Of a stretch of DNA of 33,237 bases, positions 9,676-17,100 are shown in pieces (positions within the stretch are counted from its first letter, which is position 1; the number at the start of each line of letters is the position of its first letter). The notes beneath the pieces are model-generated. The model searched no databases. It was not told where the DNA came from and saw only the letters and a list, made by a program, of their open reading frames with translations. The stretch lies in assembly GCA_016219115.1 (NCBI GenBank), contig JACRCH010000068.1:1-33237 (forward strand). Reading direction: 5' to 3'. Position numbers and translations under genes: made by a program. The stretch is from Deltaproteobacteria bacterium (lineage in GTDB: Bacteria; Desulfobacterota; GWC2-55-46).

Positions 9676-10065
9676 ATGGAGAGAAAGAACATTTCCACAG
9701 GATCGACATGGGAACCGATAATCGGGTACTCGAGGGCTGTGCGGATCGGCACAACGGTATTCGTTTCCGGCACGACCGCCACCGACAAAGACGGCAAGAT
9801 CGTAGGCCCGGGAGACCCTGCGGCGCAGACGCGACAGGCGTTGAAAAACATCGAGGCAGCGCTGAAGTCGGCCGGAGCAGGTCTTAAAGATGTCGTCCGC
9901 ACCCGAATCTATGTCACGAACATCGATGCCTGGGAGAAGATAGGCAAGGCCCACGGTTCGGTCTTCGGTGAGATCCGCCCCGCCACATGCATGGTCGAGG
10001 TGAGCCGTCTCATATCCCCGGAGATGCTTGTGGAAATAGAGGCGGACGCGGTTGTGGCCGGCTGA
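9676..10065 (+). CDS. Rid-family (YjgF/YER057c/UK114) protein lacking the catalytic arginine
   Basis: A 129-residue protein of the trimeric Rid family, small cytosolic proteins whose RidA members hydrolyse reactive enamine/imine intermediates from PLP enzymes. Family marks are [13 protein letters not shown], the [13 protein letters not shown] helix and the C-terminal VEIEADAVV. In RidA the deaminase Arg sits in PARSCVEV; here the aligned segment is PATCMVEV, with Thr104 instead of Arg, as in the Arg-less Rid4-7 groups, so imine deaminase activity is doubtful. The ATG has AAGGAGG 11 nt upstream; an in-frame GTG at 9667 lies too close to that site. It stands alone between two terminator-like hairpins. 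Six of its eight Arg codons are CGN and only one AGG, unlike its AGG-rich neighbours, which hints at transfer. Confidence 0.88.
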   Translation: MERKNISTGSTWEPIIGYSRAVRIGTTVFVSGTTATDKDGKIVGPGDPAAQTRQALKNIEAALKSAGAGLKDVVRTRIYVTNIDAWEKIGKAHGSVFGEIRPATCMVEVSRLISPEMLVEIEADAVVAG

Positions 10066-10080
10066 GGATGAAAATTGAGG

Positions 10081-10108
10081 GACCCCGCCATAAATGACGG
10101 GGGTTCTT
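10081..10108 (+). repeat. Palindromic element / weak terminator after the Rid gene
   Basis: CCCCGCCA (10083-10090) pairs with TGACGGGG (10095-10102) with one mismatch, followed by GTTCTTC. It looks like a degenerate member of the GATACCCCG...GGTTCAT family seen at 23915, 26465 and 31541, and its core is repeated in reverse at 9472-9486. Confidence 0.5.
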
Positions 10109-10228
10109 CACGGCAAGGTGATTGTCGTTCTTACGGCTCGCTCTTGGCCCGCTTGTGGAGCGGCGGGATTGCGGCGTTCACCCGTTCAAAAATAATTGAG
10201 ACTCCACAGGAAAATGGGCTATTAGTCC

Positions 10229-10257
10229 TTGACATAAAATAACGCAATTGGGATAAT
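10229..10257 (+). promoter_or_regulatory. Sigma70-type promoter of the ftsEX cluster
   Basis: Perfect TTGACA (10229-10234), 17-nt spacer, GATAAT (10252-10257). Best promoter match in the window; it would give ftsE a leader of about 140 nt. Confidence 0.75.
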
Positions 10258-10402
10258 ATAAAAATCAGGCGTCTGTGCTAAGTCGTTAGAAATCAAATGG
10301 TTTTTTAACTTTACGGCGCGCGCCCTTCACCGGAAGCGGTTTTTCAGTCGTATAACTCTTTTTCCAGAAACCCGGGTATAGACTCCACCAGGTCCGGAAC
10401 TC

Positions 10403-11056
10403 ATGATACAGATGTTTCATGTCACCAAGAACTACGAGGGCGGGACCCCGGCCCTGACCGACATTACCCTTAAGATAGCCAAGGGGGATTTTATCTTCAT
10501 CACCGGGGCCAGCGGCGCCGGCAAATCGACCCTCCTTAAGATCATGTTCGGCTCGGAGCCCCCCACCGAAGGCCAGATAATAATCGACGGGAGGAACTAC
10601 TTCAAGATCTCAAGCGGTGAGCTCCCTTTACTCAGGCGAAGGATCGGTTTCGTATTCCAGGACTTCAAGCTGATCCCTAATAAGACCGTCTTCGAAAATG
10701 TCGCGCTGGCATTGAAGGTCATGGGCGTGAGCCCCAGGGAGATAAAAAACAGGGTCCTGAGGATGCTCTCATACGTAAAACTGCAGCACAGGGCCAACTT
10801 CAAGCCCCTGTGCCTCTCCGGCGGAGAGCAGCAGAGGGTGGCGATAGCAAGGGCCCTCGTAAAGGAGCCGGCGATAATACTCGCGGACGAGCCCACCGGA
10901 AACCTCGACCCTGCCCTGTCGGTGGAGACCATAGAGCTTTTCAAGGAGGTCAACAACAGGGGGACTACCGTTGTCGTGGCGACCCACGACAAGAGCCTCA
11001 TAGAGAGGTACGGAAGAAAGACGATACATCTTGAGAACGGGAGGCTTGCCGGGTGA
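10403..11056 (+). CDS. ftsE: Cell division ATP-binding protein FtsE
   Basis: ATPase half of the FtsEX complex, an ABC-type machine at the division site that does not transport but switches periplasmic amidase activators on and off. At 217 residues it is typical. Visible motifs: Walker A GASGAGKST (35-43), Q-loop in GFVFQDFKLIP, signature LSGGEQQR, Walker B ILADEPTGNLD and the H-loop ATHD. The DEPTGNLDP segment is characteristic of the FtsE/LolD/MacB group; the neighbouring FtsX settles the assignment. The ribosome site is weak (AGG about 10 nt upstream). The stop overlaps the start of ftsX, so translation is coupled. Confidence 0.95.
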   Translation: MIQMFHVTKNYEGGTPALTDITLKIAKGDFIFITGASGAGKSTLLKIMFGSEPPTEGQIIIDGRNYFKISSGELPLLRRRIGFVFQDFKLIPNKTVFENVALALKVMGVSPREIKNRVLRMLSYVKLQHRANFKPLCLSGGEQQRVAIARALVKEPAIILADEPTGNLDPALSVETIELFKEVNNRGTTVVVATHDKSLIERYGRKTIHLENGRLAG

Positions 11057-11943
11057 TGGGCGCCTCATCGAACCTCCTGTACATCTTTACGGACGCGCTC
11101 CGTTCCCTGAGGGAAAACATGGTTACCACGGCGCTGACCGCGGTCACCCTCGGAGTATCGCTCTCGATATTCTCGATATTCCTCTTCGTCTTCATAAACC
11201 TGAATGCCGCCATAAACAGCTGGGGCGACAGGACGCAGATCGTGGCGTACATAAAAGACGGCTCCGAGGCGCCGGACAGGATAAGGCAGGCCGTGCTCGG
11301 CATCCCCGGAGTAAAGTCAGTTGAGTTCGTCTCAAAGGAAAAGGCTCTGAAGGAACTGAAGGACGAGCTTAAAGGGCACGAGGCGATACTTGCGGGGGTG
11401 GACGCGAACCCGCTGCCGGCCTCCGTCGAGATAAAGGTGGGGGACCTGTACAAAAACCCCGGCGCGGTCACCGCCGTCGTTGACAGATTGAGGCGCATGG
11501 ACTGGGTCGAGGATGTCCAGTTCAACCGGCAATGGATAGAGAAGGTCTCGGCGCTGCTGGGCTTTGTCGAGCTCGCGGCCGTTTTCATGGGGGTCTTCCT
11601 CGCGGCGGCCACCGTATTCATCATCTCCAACACGATAAGGCTCGCGGTGTACGCGAGGAAAGAGGAGATAGAGATAATGAGGCTTGTGGGGGCCTCCAAC
11701 AGGTTCATAAAGATCCCTTTCTTTATCGAAGGGGTCGTGCAGGGCCTTATAGGCGGTCTTGTCGCCCTGCTGATCATCGGCGCAGGGCGCTACCTCGTGG
11801 CGGCGAAGATACCGCCGTACTTCAGCTTCGTGGTGGAAGCGCCTCTGCCGGTCCCGGTCATCATCGTCATCCTTATCGTGTCGGGGGTAACCATGGGTGT
11901 GGCCGGAAGCCTCATCTCGATGGCGAAATTTTTAAGGGTATGA
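11056..11943 (+). CDS. ftsX: Cell division permease-like protein FtsX
   Basis: Membrane partner of FtsE, transmitting ATP-driven movements to a periplasmic activator of cell-wall amidases. About 295 residues with one membrane segment near residues 20-43, a large extracytoplasmic domain (about 45-165), then three more near 175-200, 220-245 and 265-290. The cytoplasmic NTIRLAVYARKEEIEIMRLVG stretch is the conserved FtsX coupling region. The start is ATG 11056, sharing one base with the ftsE stop; a GTG at 11053 overlapping by 4 nt is the alternative. The end overlaps the next gene by 4 nt (ATGA), so ftsE, ftsX and the activator are translated as a coupled unit. Confidence 0.94.
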   Translation: MGASSNLLYIFTDALRSLRENMVTTALTAVTLGVSLSIFSIFLFVFINLNAAINSWGDRTQIVAYIKDGSEAPDRIRQAVLGIPGVKSVEFVSKEKALKELKDELKGHEAILAGVDANPLPASVEIKVGDLYKNPGAVTAVVDRLRRMDWVEDVQFNRQWIEKVSALLGFVELAAVFMGVFLAAATVFIISNTIRLAVYARKEEIEIMRLVGASNRFIKIPFFIEGVVQGLIGGLVALLIIGAGRYLVAAKIPPYFSFVVEAPLPVPVIIVILIVSGVTMGVAGSLISMAKFLRV

Positions 11944-13139
11944 GGGCGCCGCTTTTCCTCCTGATACTCTCCGTCGCGCTGGCCCTCACGGCGCCCGCCG
12001 CGGCCGTGAACAAAAAGTCATCCAGACAGGATGTCATAAGGAAAGAGAAGAAACTTGAGGATGTAAAAAAACAGATAAGGGAAGAAAAGAAGTCGGTAAA
12101 GACGATCTCCGAGAAAGAGACGAACATACTCGGGGACCTTGAGACCATAAACAAGAACCTGCTGGAAAAGAGGGAAGAGCTCAGGAAGGTGGAAAAGGAC
12201 CTCTCCGAGGTCCTTAGGAAGGTCAGTAACACGAACGGCGCCATAGCGCGGCTCGAAAGAGAGAGAGAGGCCTTGTCGGAAAGGCTTAAATCAAGGCTCA
12301 AGGCGATGTACAAGATGCGCCGCGGCGAGTACTTGAGCCTCATCTTCTCGTCCGAGTCTCCGAGGGACCTCGGCAGAAGGCATAAGTACCTGACGATAAT
12401 AATGGACTCGGACTCCAACCTGATTTCAGGTTACGAGAGAAACCTGGTAAGCCTCGAGGCCGAGAAGGCCGGGCTCAAGGCGTTATACTCCGAGCTTACG
12501 GCGGCCAACAGGGCCGCCCTGGCGAAGAGGAACGAGACGATAGCGCTGCAGAGGCAAAAAACGGCGTTTCTCTCCGAAATAAAGCGGGAGAAGGACAGGC
12601 GGATAAAGACGATAAGCGAGCTTGAGGAGGCCGCTGCCGAACTCAGGGACCTCCTGAACAGGTTAAGGGCCGAGGAGGAGAAGAAGGAATCGAGGAAGGA
12701 CCTCAAGGATGAGGCCGCGGCGGGCGCTTCGGGGTTTGCGGCGATGAGAGGGAAACTAAGGATGCCCGTGGACGGGACGGTCGTGTCGTTCTACGGCAAG
12801 GTAAAGCACCCGAAGTTCCAGACCGTCACCTTCAATAACGGCATCGTGATAGAGGCCCCCGCGGGCGCCCCCGTTAAAAGCGTCTACGAAGGGAAGGTCA
12901 TCTACGTCGGTTGGCTCAAGGGGTACGGCCAGGTCCTTATAATGGACAACGGCGGCGGGTACTACACCCTGTTCGCCAACCTCTCCAGGGTCTTAAAGGA
13001 GAGGGGAGAGACGGCCGAAAAGGGAACTGAGGTAGGGCTTGTCGGCGACACCGGGGCCAGTTCCACCCCGGGGCTTTACTTCGAGATCAGGCAGAAAGGG
13101 GTTCCCAGAGACCCCATGGCATGGTTCGCGGAGAGATAG
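11940..13139 (+). CDS. envC: EnvC-like murein hydrolase activator (degenerate LytM domain)
   Basis: Predicted secreted protein of 399 residues. Residues 1-22 form a signal peptide ending in APAAA. A long charged coiled coil follows (about 24-260), and a LytM/M23-type domain fills the C-terminus (about 275-395). The zinc ligands of active M23 peptidases are missing: the usual YAHL is FANL and the usual GPHLHFE is PGLYFE. This is the pattern of EnvC, which does not cut peptidoglycan itself but activates amidases when FtsEX opens it. The start ATG at 11940 overlaps the ftsX stop. The frame runs open upstream inside ftsX but only as an overlap. The amidase partner is not in this window. The order ftsE-ftsX-envC-ctpA fits septal wall splitting. 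Confidence 0.9.
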   Translation: MRAPLFLLILSVALALTAPAAAVNKKSSRQDVIRKEKKLEDVKKQIREEKKSVKTISEKETNILGDLETINKNLLEKREELRKVEKDLSEVLRKVSNTNGAIARLEREREALSERLKSRLKAMYKMRRGEYLSLIFSSESPRDLGRRHKYLTIIMDSDSNLISGYERNLVSLEAEKAGLKALYSELTAANRAALAKRNETIALQRQKTAFLSEIKREKDRRIKTISELEEAAAELRDLLNRLRAEEEKKESRKDLKDEAAAGASGFAAMRGKLRMPVDGTVVSFYGKVKHPKFQTVTFNNGIVIEAPAGAPVKSVYEGKVIYVGWLKGYGQVLIMDNGGGYYTLFANLSRVLKERGETAEKGTEVGLVGDTGASSTPGLYFEIRQKGVPRDPMAWFAER

Positions 13140-13207
13140 GTTTGAAACAAACAAGACTTTTTGCCCGGGAGGGCTTTAAGAGGCGGCAAATAACAGGAGG
13201 ACTATAG

Positions 13208-14539
13208 ATGATCAAGAGATTGATAAGGCCGAGGGTCTTAAGCGGTGTGCTGGTCGTTGTTGCGATCTTTACCCTTTCCTCGTGGGCGCTCTCGCAGAGG
13301 GTAGTCTCGGTACCAAACAACACTTACGAAAGCCTGAAGGTCTTCACCGACGTGCTAGGGATAGTGCAGGAAAACTACGCCGAGCCGGTCGATAGCAAGG
13401 AAGTCATATACAACGCCATCAAGGGCATGGTCAAGGGGCTTGACCCGCATTCAAGTTTCATGACCCCGGACGAGTACAACGAGATGCAGATAGACACGAA
13501 GGGCAGCTTCGGCGGCATAGGCATCGAGATAGGCTTGAGGGACAATGTCCTCACGGTAGTGTCTCCCATAGAGGACACTCCGGCGGACAAGGCCGGGATA
13601 AAGGCCGGCGACAAGATCGTGAAGATCGGAGAGAAGTCCACCAAGGACATGGGCTTGAGCGAGGCCGTGGGGCTGATGAGGGGGCCAAAGGACACCCCGG
13701 TGACCATCTCGATCATGAGGGAAAGCTTCAAGGAACCAAAGCCCTTTACCATCAACAGGGCGATAATAAAGGTCAAGAGCGTCAAGTTCAAGACGCTTGA
13801 GGACGGCTTCGGTTACGTGAGGATAGTGCAGTTCCAGGAGAACACCTCCGAGGACCTCGATAAGGCCTTGAAGGAGCTGACGAAGAAGAACGGTAAATTG
13901 AAAGGTCTTGTCCTCGACTTGAGGAACGACCCCGGCGGACTTCTCAAGGAGGCGGTATCGGTCTCCAACGAGTTCATAAGCTCCGGCCTGATAGTCTATA
14001 CAAAGGGCAGAGTAGAGGACCAGAACATGACCTTCAGCGCCGACGGCACGAAAACGCAGCCGGACTACCCGATGATAGTGCTCGTCAACGGCGGCAGCGC
14101 CAGCGCCTCCGAGATCGTGGCCGGGGCGCTGCAGGACCACAAAAGGGCGATAATACTCGGCACCCAGACCTTCGGCAAGGGTTCCGTGCAGACTATCATC
14201 CCGCTGTCCGACGGCTCGGCCGTAAGGCTGACCACCTCGAAGTACTACACGCCTTCGGGCAGGTCCATACAGGCCAAGGGGATCGAGCCCGATATAATCG
14301 TAGGAGACGCGGACAAGGAACACATCCACGAGAAGGACCTTGAGGGCCATCTCGTGGCCGAGGGAGGGGCTGACTCCAAGAAAAAGGACGATACCCTGAA
14401 AAAGGAGATCGAGAAGATAAAGATAACCGAGGGCGCTGAAAAGGCCAAGGACGGCGAGGACATTCAGCTCAAAAGGGCGCTCGATTACCTCAAAAGCTGG
14501 TACATCTTCAGGGAAACGACAACGAAGAAGGCGGGCTGA
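13208..14539 (+). CDS. ctpA: Carboxyl-terminal processing protease (S41 family)
   Basis: Periplasmic serine protease of 443 residues, the usual CtpA size. It starts with a signal anchor (about residues 10-28), then an N-terminal helical region, a PDZ domain (about 95-185, FGGIGIEIGLRD) that gates activity, and the S41 catalytic core. The Ser-Lys dyad is visible: Ser299 in NGGSASASE and Lys324 in TFGKGSVQT. Members trim C-termini and regulate peptidoglycan hydrolases. A strong AGGAGG lies 7 nt before the ATG. It follows the EnvC-like gene by 68 nt and is followed by an intrinsic terminator, so its transcript probably often ends there. The C-terminal 60 residues are lysine- and glutamate-rich. 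Confidence 0.94.
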   Translation: MIKRLIRPRVLSGVLVVVAIFTLSSWALSQRVVSVPNNTYESLKVFTDVLGIVQENYAEPVDSKEVIYNAIKGMVKGLDPHSSFMTPDEYNEMQIDTKGSFGGIGIEIGLRDNVLTVVSPIEDTPADKAGIKAGDKIVKIGEKSTKDMGLSEAVGLMRGPKDTPVTISIMRESFKEPKPFTINRAIIKVKSVKFKTLEDGFGYVRIVQFQENTSEDLDKALKELTKKNGKLKGLVLDLRNDPGGLLKEAVSVSNEFISSGLIVYTKGRVEDQNMTFSADGTKTQPDYPMIVLVNGGSASASEIVAGALQDHKRAIILGTQTFGKGSVQTIIPLSDGSAVRLTTSKYYTPSGRSIQAKGIEPDIIVGDADKEHIHEKDLEGHLVAEGGADSKKKDDTLKKEIEKIKITEGAEKAKDGEDIQLKRALDYLKSWYIFRETTTKKAG

Positions 14540-14563
14540 GAGATAAAACTCTACCTTCGTTGG

Positions 14564-14592
14564 GGCCGCTGAAAAGCGGCCTCATCTTTTTT
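14564..14592 (+). terminator. Rho-independent terminator between ctpA and the deacetylase gene
   Basis: GGCCGCT (14564-14570), GAAA tetraloop, AGCGGCC (14575-14581), then TCATCTTTTTT. Because the next gene begins 9 nt later with no promoter seen, this is probably a partial (read-through) terminator that lowers expression of the deacetylase. Confidence 0.82.
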
Positions 14593-14601
14593 AAGGGAGC
14601 C

Positions 14602-15501
14602 ATGGCGAGGAAGAAAAAAGGCGGATTGACCCTGTGGGCGGTCCTTGCGGTCGGTTTTATGGCCGGCGCGGCCGTGGTGCTTATTTTGGTGAAATACTCG
14701 GACCTGTTCACGCCGGCGCCTGCGCCTCGTGTGGAGAAGCCTCCGGTACAAAAGCCGTTTGTACCGGAGGTGACGGCGCCAGAGGTCCCTTCAGCGGTGG
14801 CGCCTCCTGTCAAGAAGGCCTACCCCAGGGTAGCCATCGTCATAGACGACATGGGCCAGGACATGAAGAAGTTGAGGGAGCTTATAGCCCTTAACGCCCC
14901 GATAACGGTGGCGGTGCTCCCGAACCTGAGCCACTCCAAAGACACGGCGAAAGAGGCCCACGCCAGGGGCCTCGAGGTCTTGCTGCACCTGCCCATGGAG
15001 CCCAAGGACCTTGGGGACAACAACCCCGGGAAAGGCGCGCTCCTGACCGCTATGACCTCCGAAGAGATAAGAAAGAACATTGAAGACGACTTGAAGACCG
15101 TGCCTTACGCCGCGGGCGTCAATAACCACATGGGGTCCAGGTTCACCGAAGACGAGAGACAGATGAGGTCGGTTTTGAATGTGGTTAAAAAGAGGAAGAT
15201 GTTCTTTCTCGACAGCCGCACCTCGTCGAATTCCGTTGCCGGAAAAGTAGCCGGCGAGATAGGCGTCAGGAACGCCGACAGGAATGTCTTCCTTGACAAC
15301 TCACGGGACATAACCTACATAAAAGGGCAGATAACCGAGCTTGTGTCCATCGCCAGAAAGCACGGGAGCGCGATAGCCATAGGTCACCCGCACCCGGAGA
15401 CGATCGAGGCCATCAAGGAGAGCCTTGAGGTCCTCAACGGGTCGGTCGAGATAGTGAAGCTTTCGGATATCGTGAATAAAAAAGAGACTGAACAGCCGTA
15501 A
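14602..15501 (+). CDS. Divergent polysaccharide deacetylase family protein (Polysacc_deac_2 / DUF610)
   Basis: A 299-residue protein anchored by an N-terminal membrane segment (about 9-30), followed by a proline-rich linker (38-72) and the divergent deacetylase domain from residue 76 (RVAIVIDDMG). Asp82-Asp83, the HLPMEP motif, NNHMGSRF and IAIGHPHP are the family's likely metal-site residues. The family is a NodB-fold relative found beside ctpA and envC in many proteobacteria; its substrate is not established, but envelope location and context suggest cell-wall or envelope glycan. ATG at 14602 is preferred for its AAGGGAG site; a TTG at 14560 lies within the upstream terminator. It ends the envelope cluster. 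Confidence 0.88.
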   Translation: MARKKKGGLTLWAVLAVGFMAGAAVVLILVKYSDLFTPAPAPRVEKPPVQKPFVPEVTAPEVPSAVAPPVKKAYPRVAIVIDDMGQDMKKLRELIALNAPITVAVLPNLSHSKDTAKEAHARGLEVLLHLPMEPKDLGDNNPGKGALLTAMTSEEIRKNIEDDLKTVPYAAGVNNHMGSRFTEDERQMRSVLNVVKKRKMFFLDSRTSSNSVAGKVAGEIGVRNADRNVFLDNSRDITYIKGQITELVSIARKHGSAIAIGHPHPETIEAIKESLEVLNGSVEIVKLSDIVNKKETEQP

Positions 15502-15551
15502 AACATGGGAAAAGCGTGTTGTAAAATTTTTGTTTGTGTTATAAAAAATGC

Positions 15552-15580
15552 TTGACACATATTATGTAAGTTGGTAGGAT
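15552..15580 (+). promoter_or_regulatory. Promoter of the cold-shock gene
   Basis: Perfect TTGACA (15552-15557), 17-nt spacer, TAGGAT (15575-15580). The predicted transcript starts near 15587 and has a leader of about 130 nt, similar in size to the long regulated leaders of cspA-type genes. Confidence 0.6.
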
Positions 15581-15630
15581 GAGTTAAATTTTACACGGGG
15601 CAGTCTATGTTGCAGCAAGGCTGGGCAAAT

Positions 15631-15676
15631 GGTTATCAGGCCGTGGAGGCCGCAGTAACCTTCCACGGCCTTTATT
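15631..15676 (+). promoter_or_regulatory. Terminator-like hairpin in the csp 5' leader
   Basis: AGGCCGTGGA (15638-15647) pairs perfectly with TCCACGGCCT (15662-15671), followed by TTATTT. An alternative pairing, GGTTA (15631-15635) with TAACC (15656-15660), uses sequence across and inside the first. This mutually exclusive layout suggests a conditional terminator or thermosensing leader. Confidence 0.6.
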
Positions 15677-15718
15677 TATGCTACAGGATAGTTCCAAAAA
15701 CAAGGAGGCACAAGGATT

Positions 15719-15919
15719 ATGGCAAGAGGCAAAGTAAAGTGGTTTAACGACACAAAGGGCTTCGGTTTCATTCAGCAGGAATCAGGTGAGGATGTATTCG
15801 TGCATTACACCGCTATAACCGGCGATGGTTTCAAGACCCTCAAGGAAGGCGAAGAGGTCGAATTCGAGATCACCCAGGGCCCGAAGGGTCCGCAGGCTTC
15901 AAACGTGGTAAAGCTCTAA
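15719..15919 (+). CDS. Cold-shock domain protein (CspA family)
   Basis: A 66-residue single-domain RNA/DNA-binding protein, the standard CspA length. RNP1 KGFGFI (residues 13-18) and RNP2 VFVHY (26-30) are intact. These proteins bind single-stranded nucleic acid and melt RNA secondary structure, in the cold or in stationary phase depending on paralog. AAGGAGG (15702-15708) lies 10 nt upstream of the ATG. It is a single-gene unit with its own promoter, a structured leader and a strong terminator just behind it. Confidence 0.96.
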   Translation: MARGKVKWFNDTKGFGFIQQESGEDVFVHYTAITGDGFKTLKEGEEVEFEITQGPKGPQASNVVKL

Positions 15920-15980
15920 TAAGTCCCGGCGCCCTCTACAGGGCTTTACGGTACTATGATTAAAAGCTAAAAAGCCGATT

Positions 15981-16016
15981 AACCCCCCTTTGGTTGGACC
16001 AAAGGGGGGTTTTTTT
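15981..16016 (+). terminator. Rho-independent terminator of the cold-shock gene
   Basis: Perfect 13-bp stem AACCCCCCTTTGG (15981-15993) with CCAAAGGGGGGTT (15999-16011), loop TTGGA, tail of T. Confidence 0.95.
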
Positions 16017-16086
16017 ATCCTGCGCTACGGGGTCTGTGGAGGGAGTTTTTTTCCGCTTCAGGTGTCTTTTAAAGCCCCAGGCGTCC

Positions 16087-16115
16087 TTGTAATCTTACTT
16101 TTATTCTGTTATCAT
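16087..16115 (+). promoter_or_regulatory. Promoter of ispA-dxs
   Basis: TTGTAA (16087-16092), 17-nt spacer, TATCAT (16110-16115), 77 nt before the ispA start. Confidence 0.55.
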
Positions 16116-16191
16116 ATTTTAAGCGCCATTAAAGCGGAAAAGCCCGCGTAGGGCCCCGTTCTCCCCAAAAAAGAGAGGAGAGATAGTACTC

Positions 16192-17073
16192 TTGAATCTT
16201 GAGAAATATCTGGCCGAGAAGACCGAGGCCGTAAACAAGGGGTTGTCGGCCCTTCTTGCCAGGGAGGATGATTACCCGCAGGGCCTCCACAAGGCCATGC
16301 GCTACAGCCTCTTCGCCGGAGGCAAAAGGCTTCGCCCCACTCTGGTGCTGGCTTCGGCCGAGGCCGTCGGAGCGGACTCAAGGGAAGCGCTCAATGTGGC
16401 GTGCGCCTTCGAGTGCATACACACATATTCACTCATACATGACGATCTGCCGGCGATAGACAACGATGATATGAGAAGGGGCAGGCCCACCTGCCACAAG
16501 GTCTTCGGAGAGGCCGCGGCCATACTGGCGGGGGACGCGCTCCTGACGGCGGCTTTCGAAATGGCCGCCGCCACCGGCTCGGCGGACAAGGGCTCCGTCA
16601 TAAAGGCCATTGGAGAGCTGGCGAAGGCCGCCGGGTCCACGGGCATGATCGGCGGCCAGGTCGTGGATATCGAATCCGAGGGGAAGGACGTACCCTTCCC
16701 GGTGCTCGAGTACATACACATACATAAGACCGGCGAGCTGATACTCTCGGCCGTCAGGTGCGGAGCGATTATAGGCAAGGCCTCCGGGGACGAACTTGAG
16801 AGCCTGACGCGTTACGGAAGGGCCGCCGGGCTCGCGTTCCAGATAGCCGACGACATACTCGATGTCGAGGGCTCGAGTGAGGAGATGGGCAAGGCCACCG
16901 GCGGGGATGAAAAAAAGGGGAAGGCCACGTACCCTTCCGTCATAGGGATGGAGGAGTCCAAGAAGAGGGCCGCCGAGCTTGTAGGGATGGCCGTAGAGGC
17001 GCTCTCCGGGTTTGATGAAAAGGCCGAACCCCTCAGGGCCATCGCAAGATATATCGTGTCACGGAGAAAATAG
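16192..17073 (+). CDS. ispA: Farnesyl diphosphate synthase / short-chain polyprenyl synthetase
   Basis: Cytosolic enzyme of 293 residues that condenses isopentenyl diphosphate with allylic diphosphates, giving the C15 precursor of undecaprenol, quinone side chains and similar lipids. The first aspartate-rich motif is DDLPAID (84-90), the DDxxxxD form of bacterial enzymes, and the second is DDILD near residue 220. GGKRLRP (43-49) and QVVDIESEG are further family marks. The start is TTG at 16192, with GAGGAG 11 nt upstream; no ATG fits. dxs begins 27 nt after the stop, so substrate supply and chain elongation are made from one transcript. Product length (C15 or C20) cannot be settled by eye. 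Confidence 0.93.
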   Translation: MNLEKYLAEKTEAVNKGLSALLAREDDYPQGLHKAMRYSLFAGGKRLRPTLVLASAEAVGADSREALNVACAFECIHTYSLIHDDLPAIDNDDMRRGRPTCHKVFGEAAAILAGDALLTAAFEMAAATGSADKGSVIKAIGELAKAAGSTGMIGGQVVDIESEGKDVPFPVLEYIHIHKTGELILSAVRCGAIIGKASGDELESLTRYGRAAGLAFQIADDILDVEGSSEEMGKATGGDEKKGKATYPSVIGMEESKKRAAELVGMAVEALSGFDEKAEPLRAIARYIVSRRK

Positions 17074-17100
17074 CCGGTTGCTGTCCGGCATCTGATCTTT

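Larger units (their letters stand above)
10066..10402 (+). other. Intergenic stretch between the Rid-family gene and ftsE
   Basis: No gene is visible in 337 nt. It holds a palindromic element that may terminate the Rid transcript (10081-10108) and a near-consensus promoter (10229-10257). From 10109 to 10228 and from 10265 to 10402 I see nothing definite. Confidence 0.65.

Noticed and set aside
11532-11939. Longer EnvC-like start inside ftsX
   Set aside because: It translates ftsX in another frame and lacks a signal peptide; the ATG at 11940 starts a clean signal peptide.
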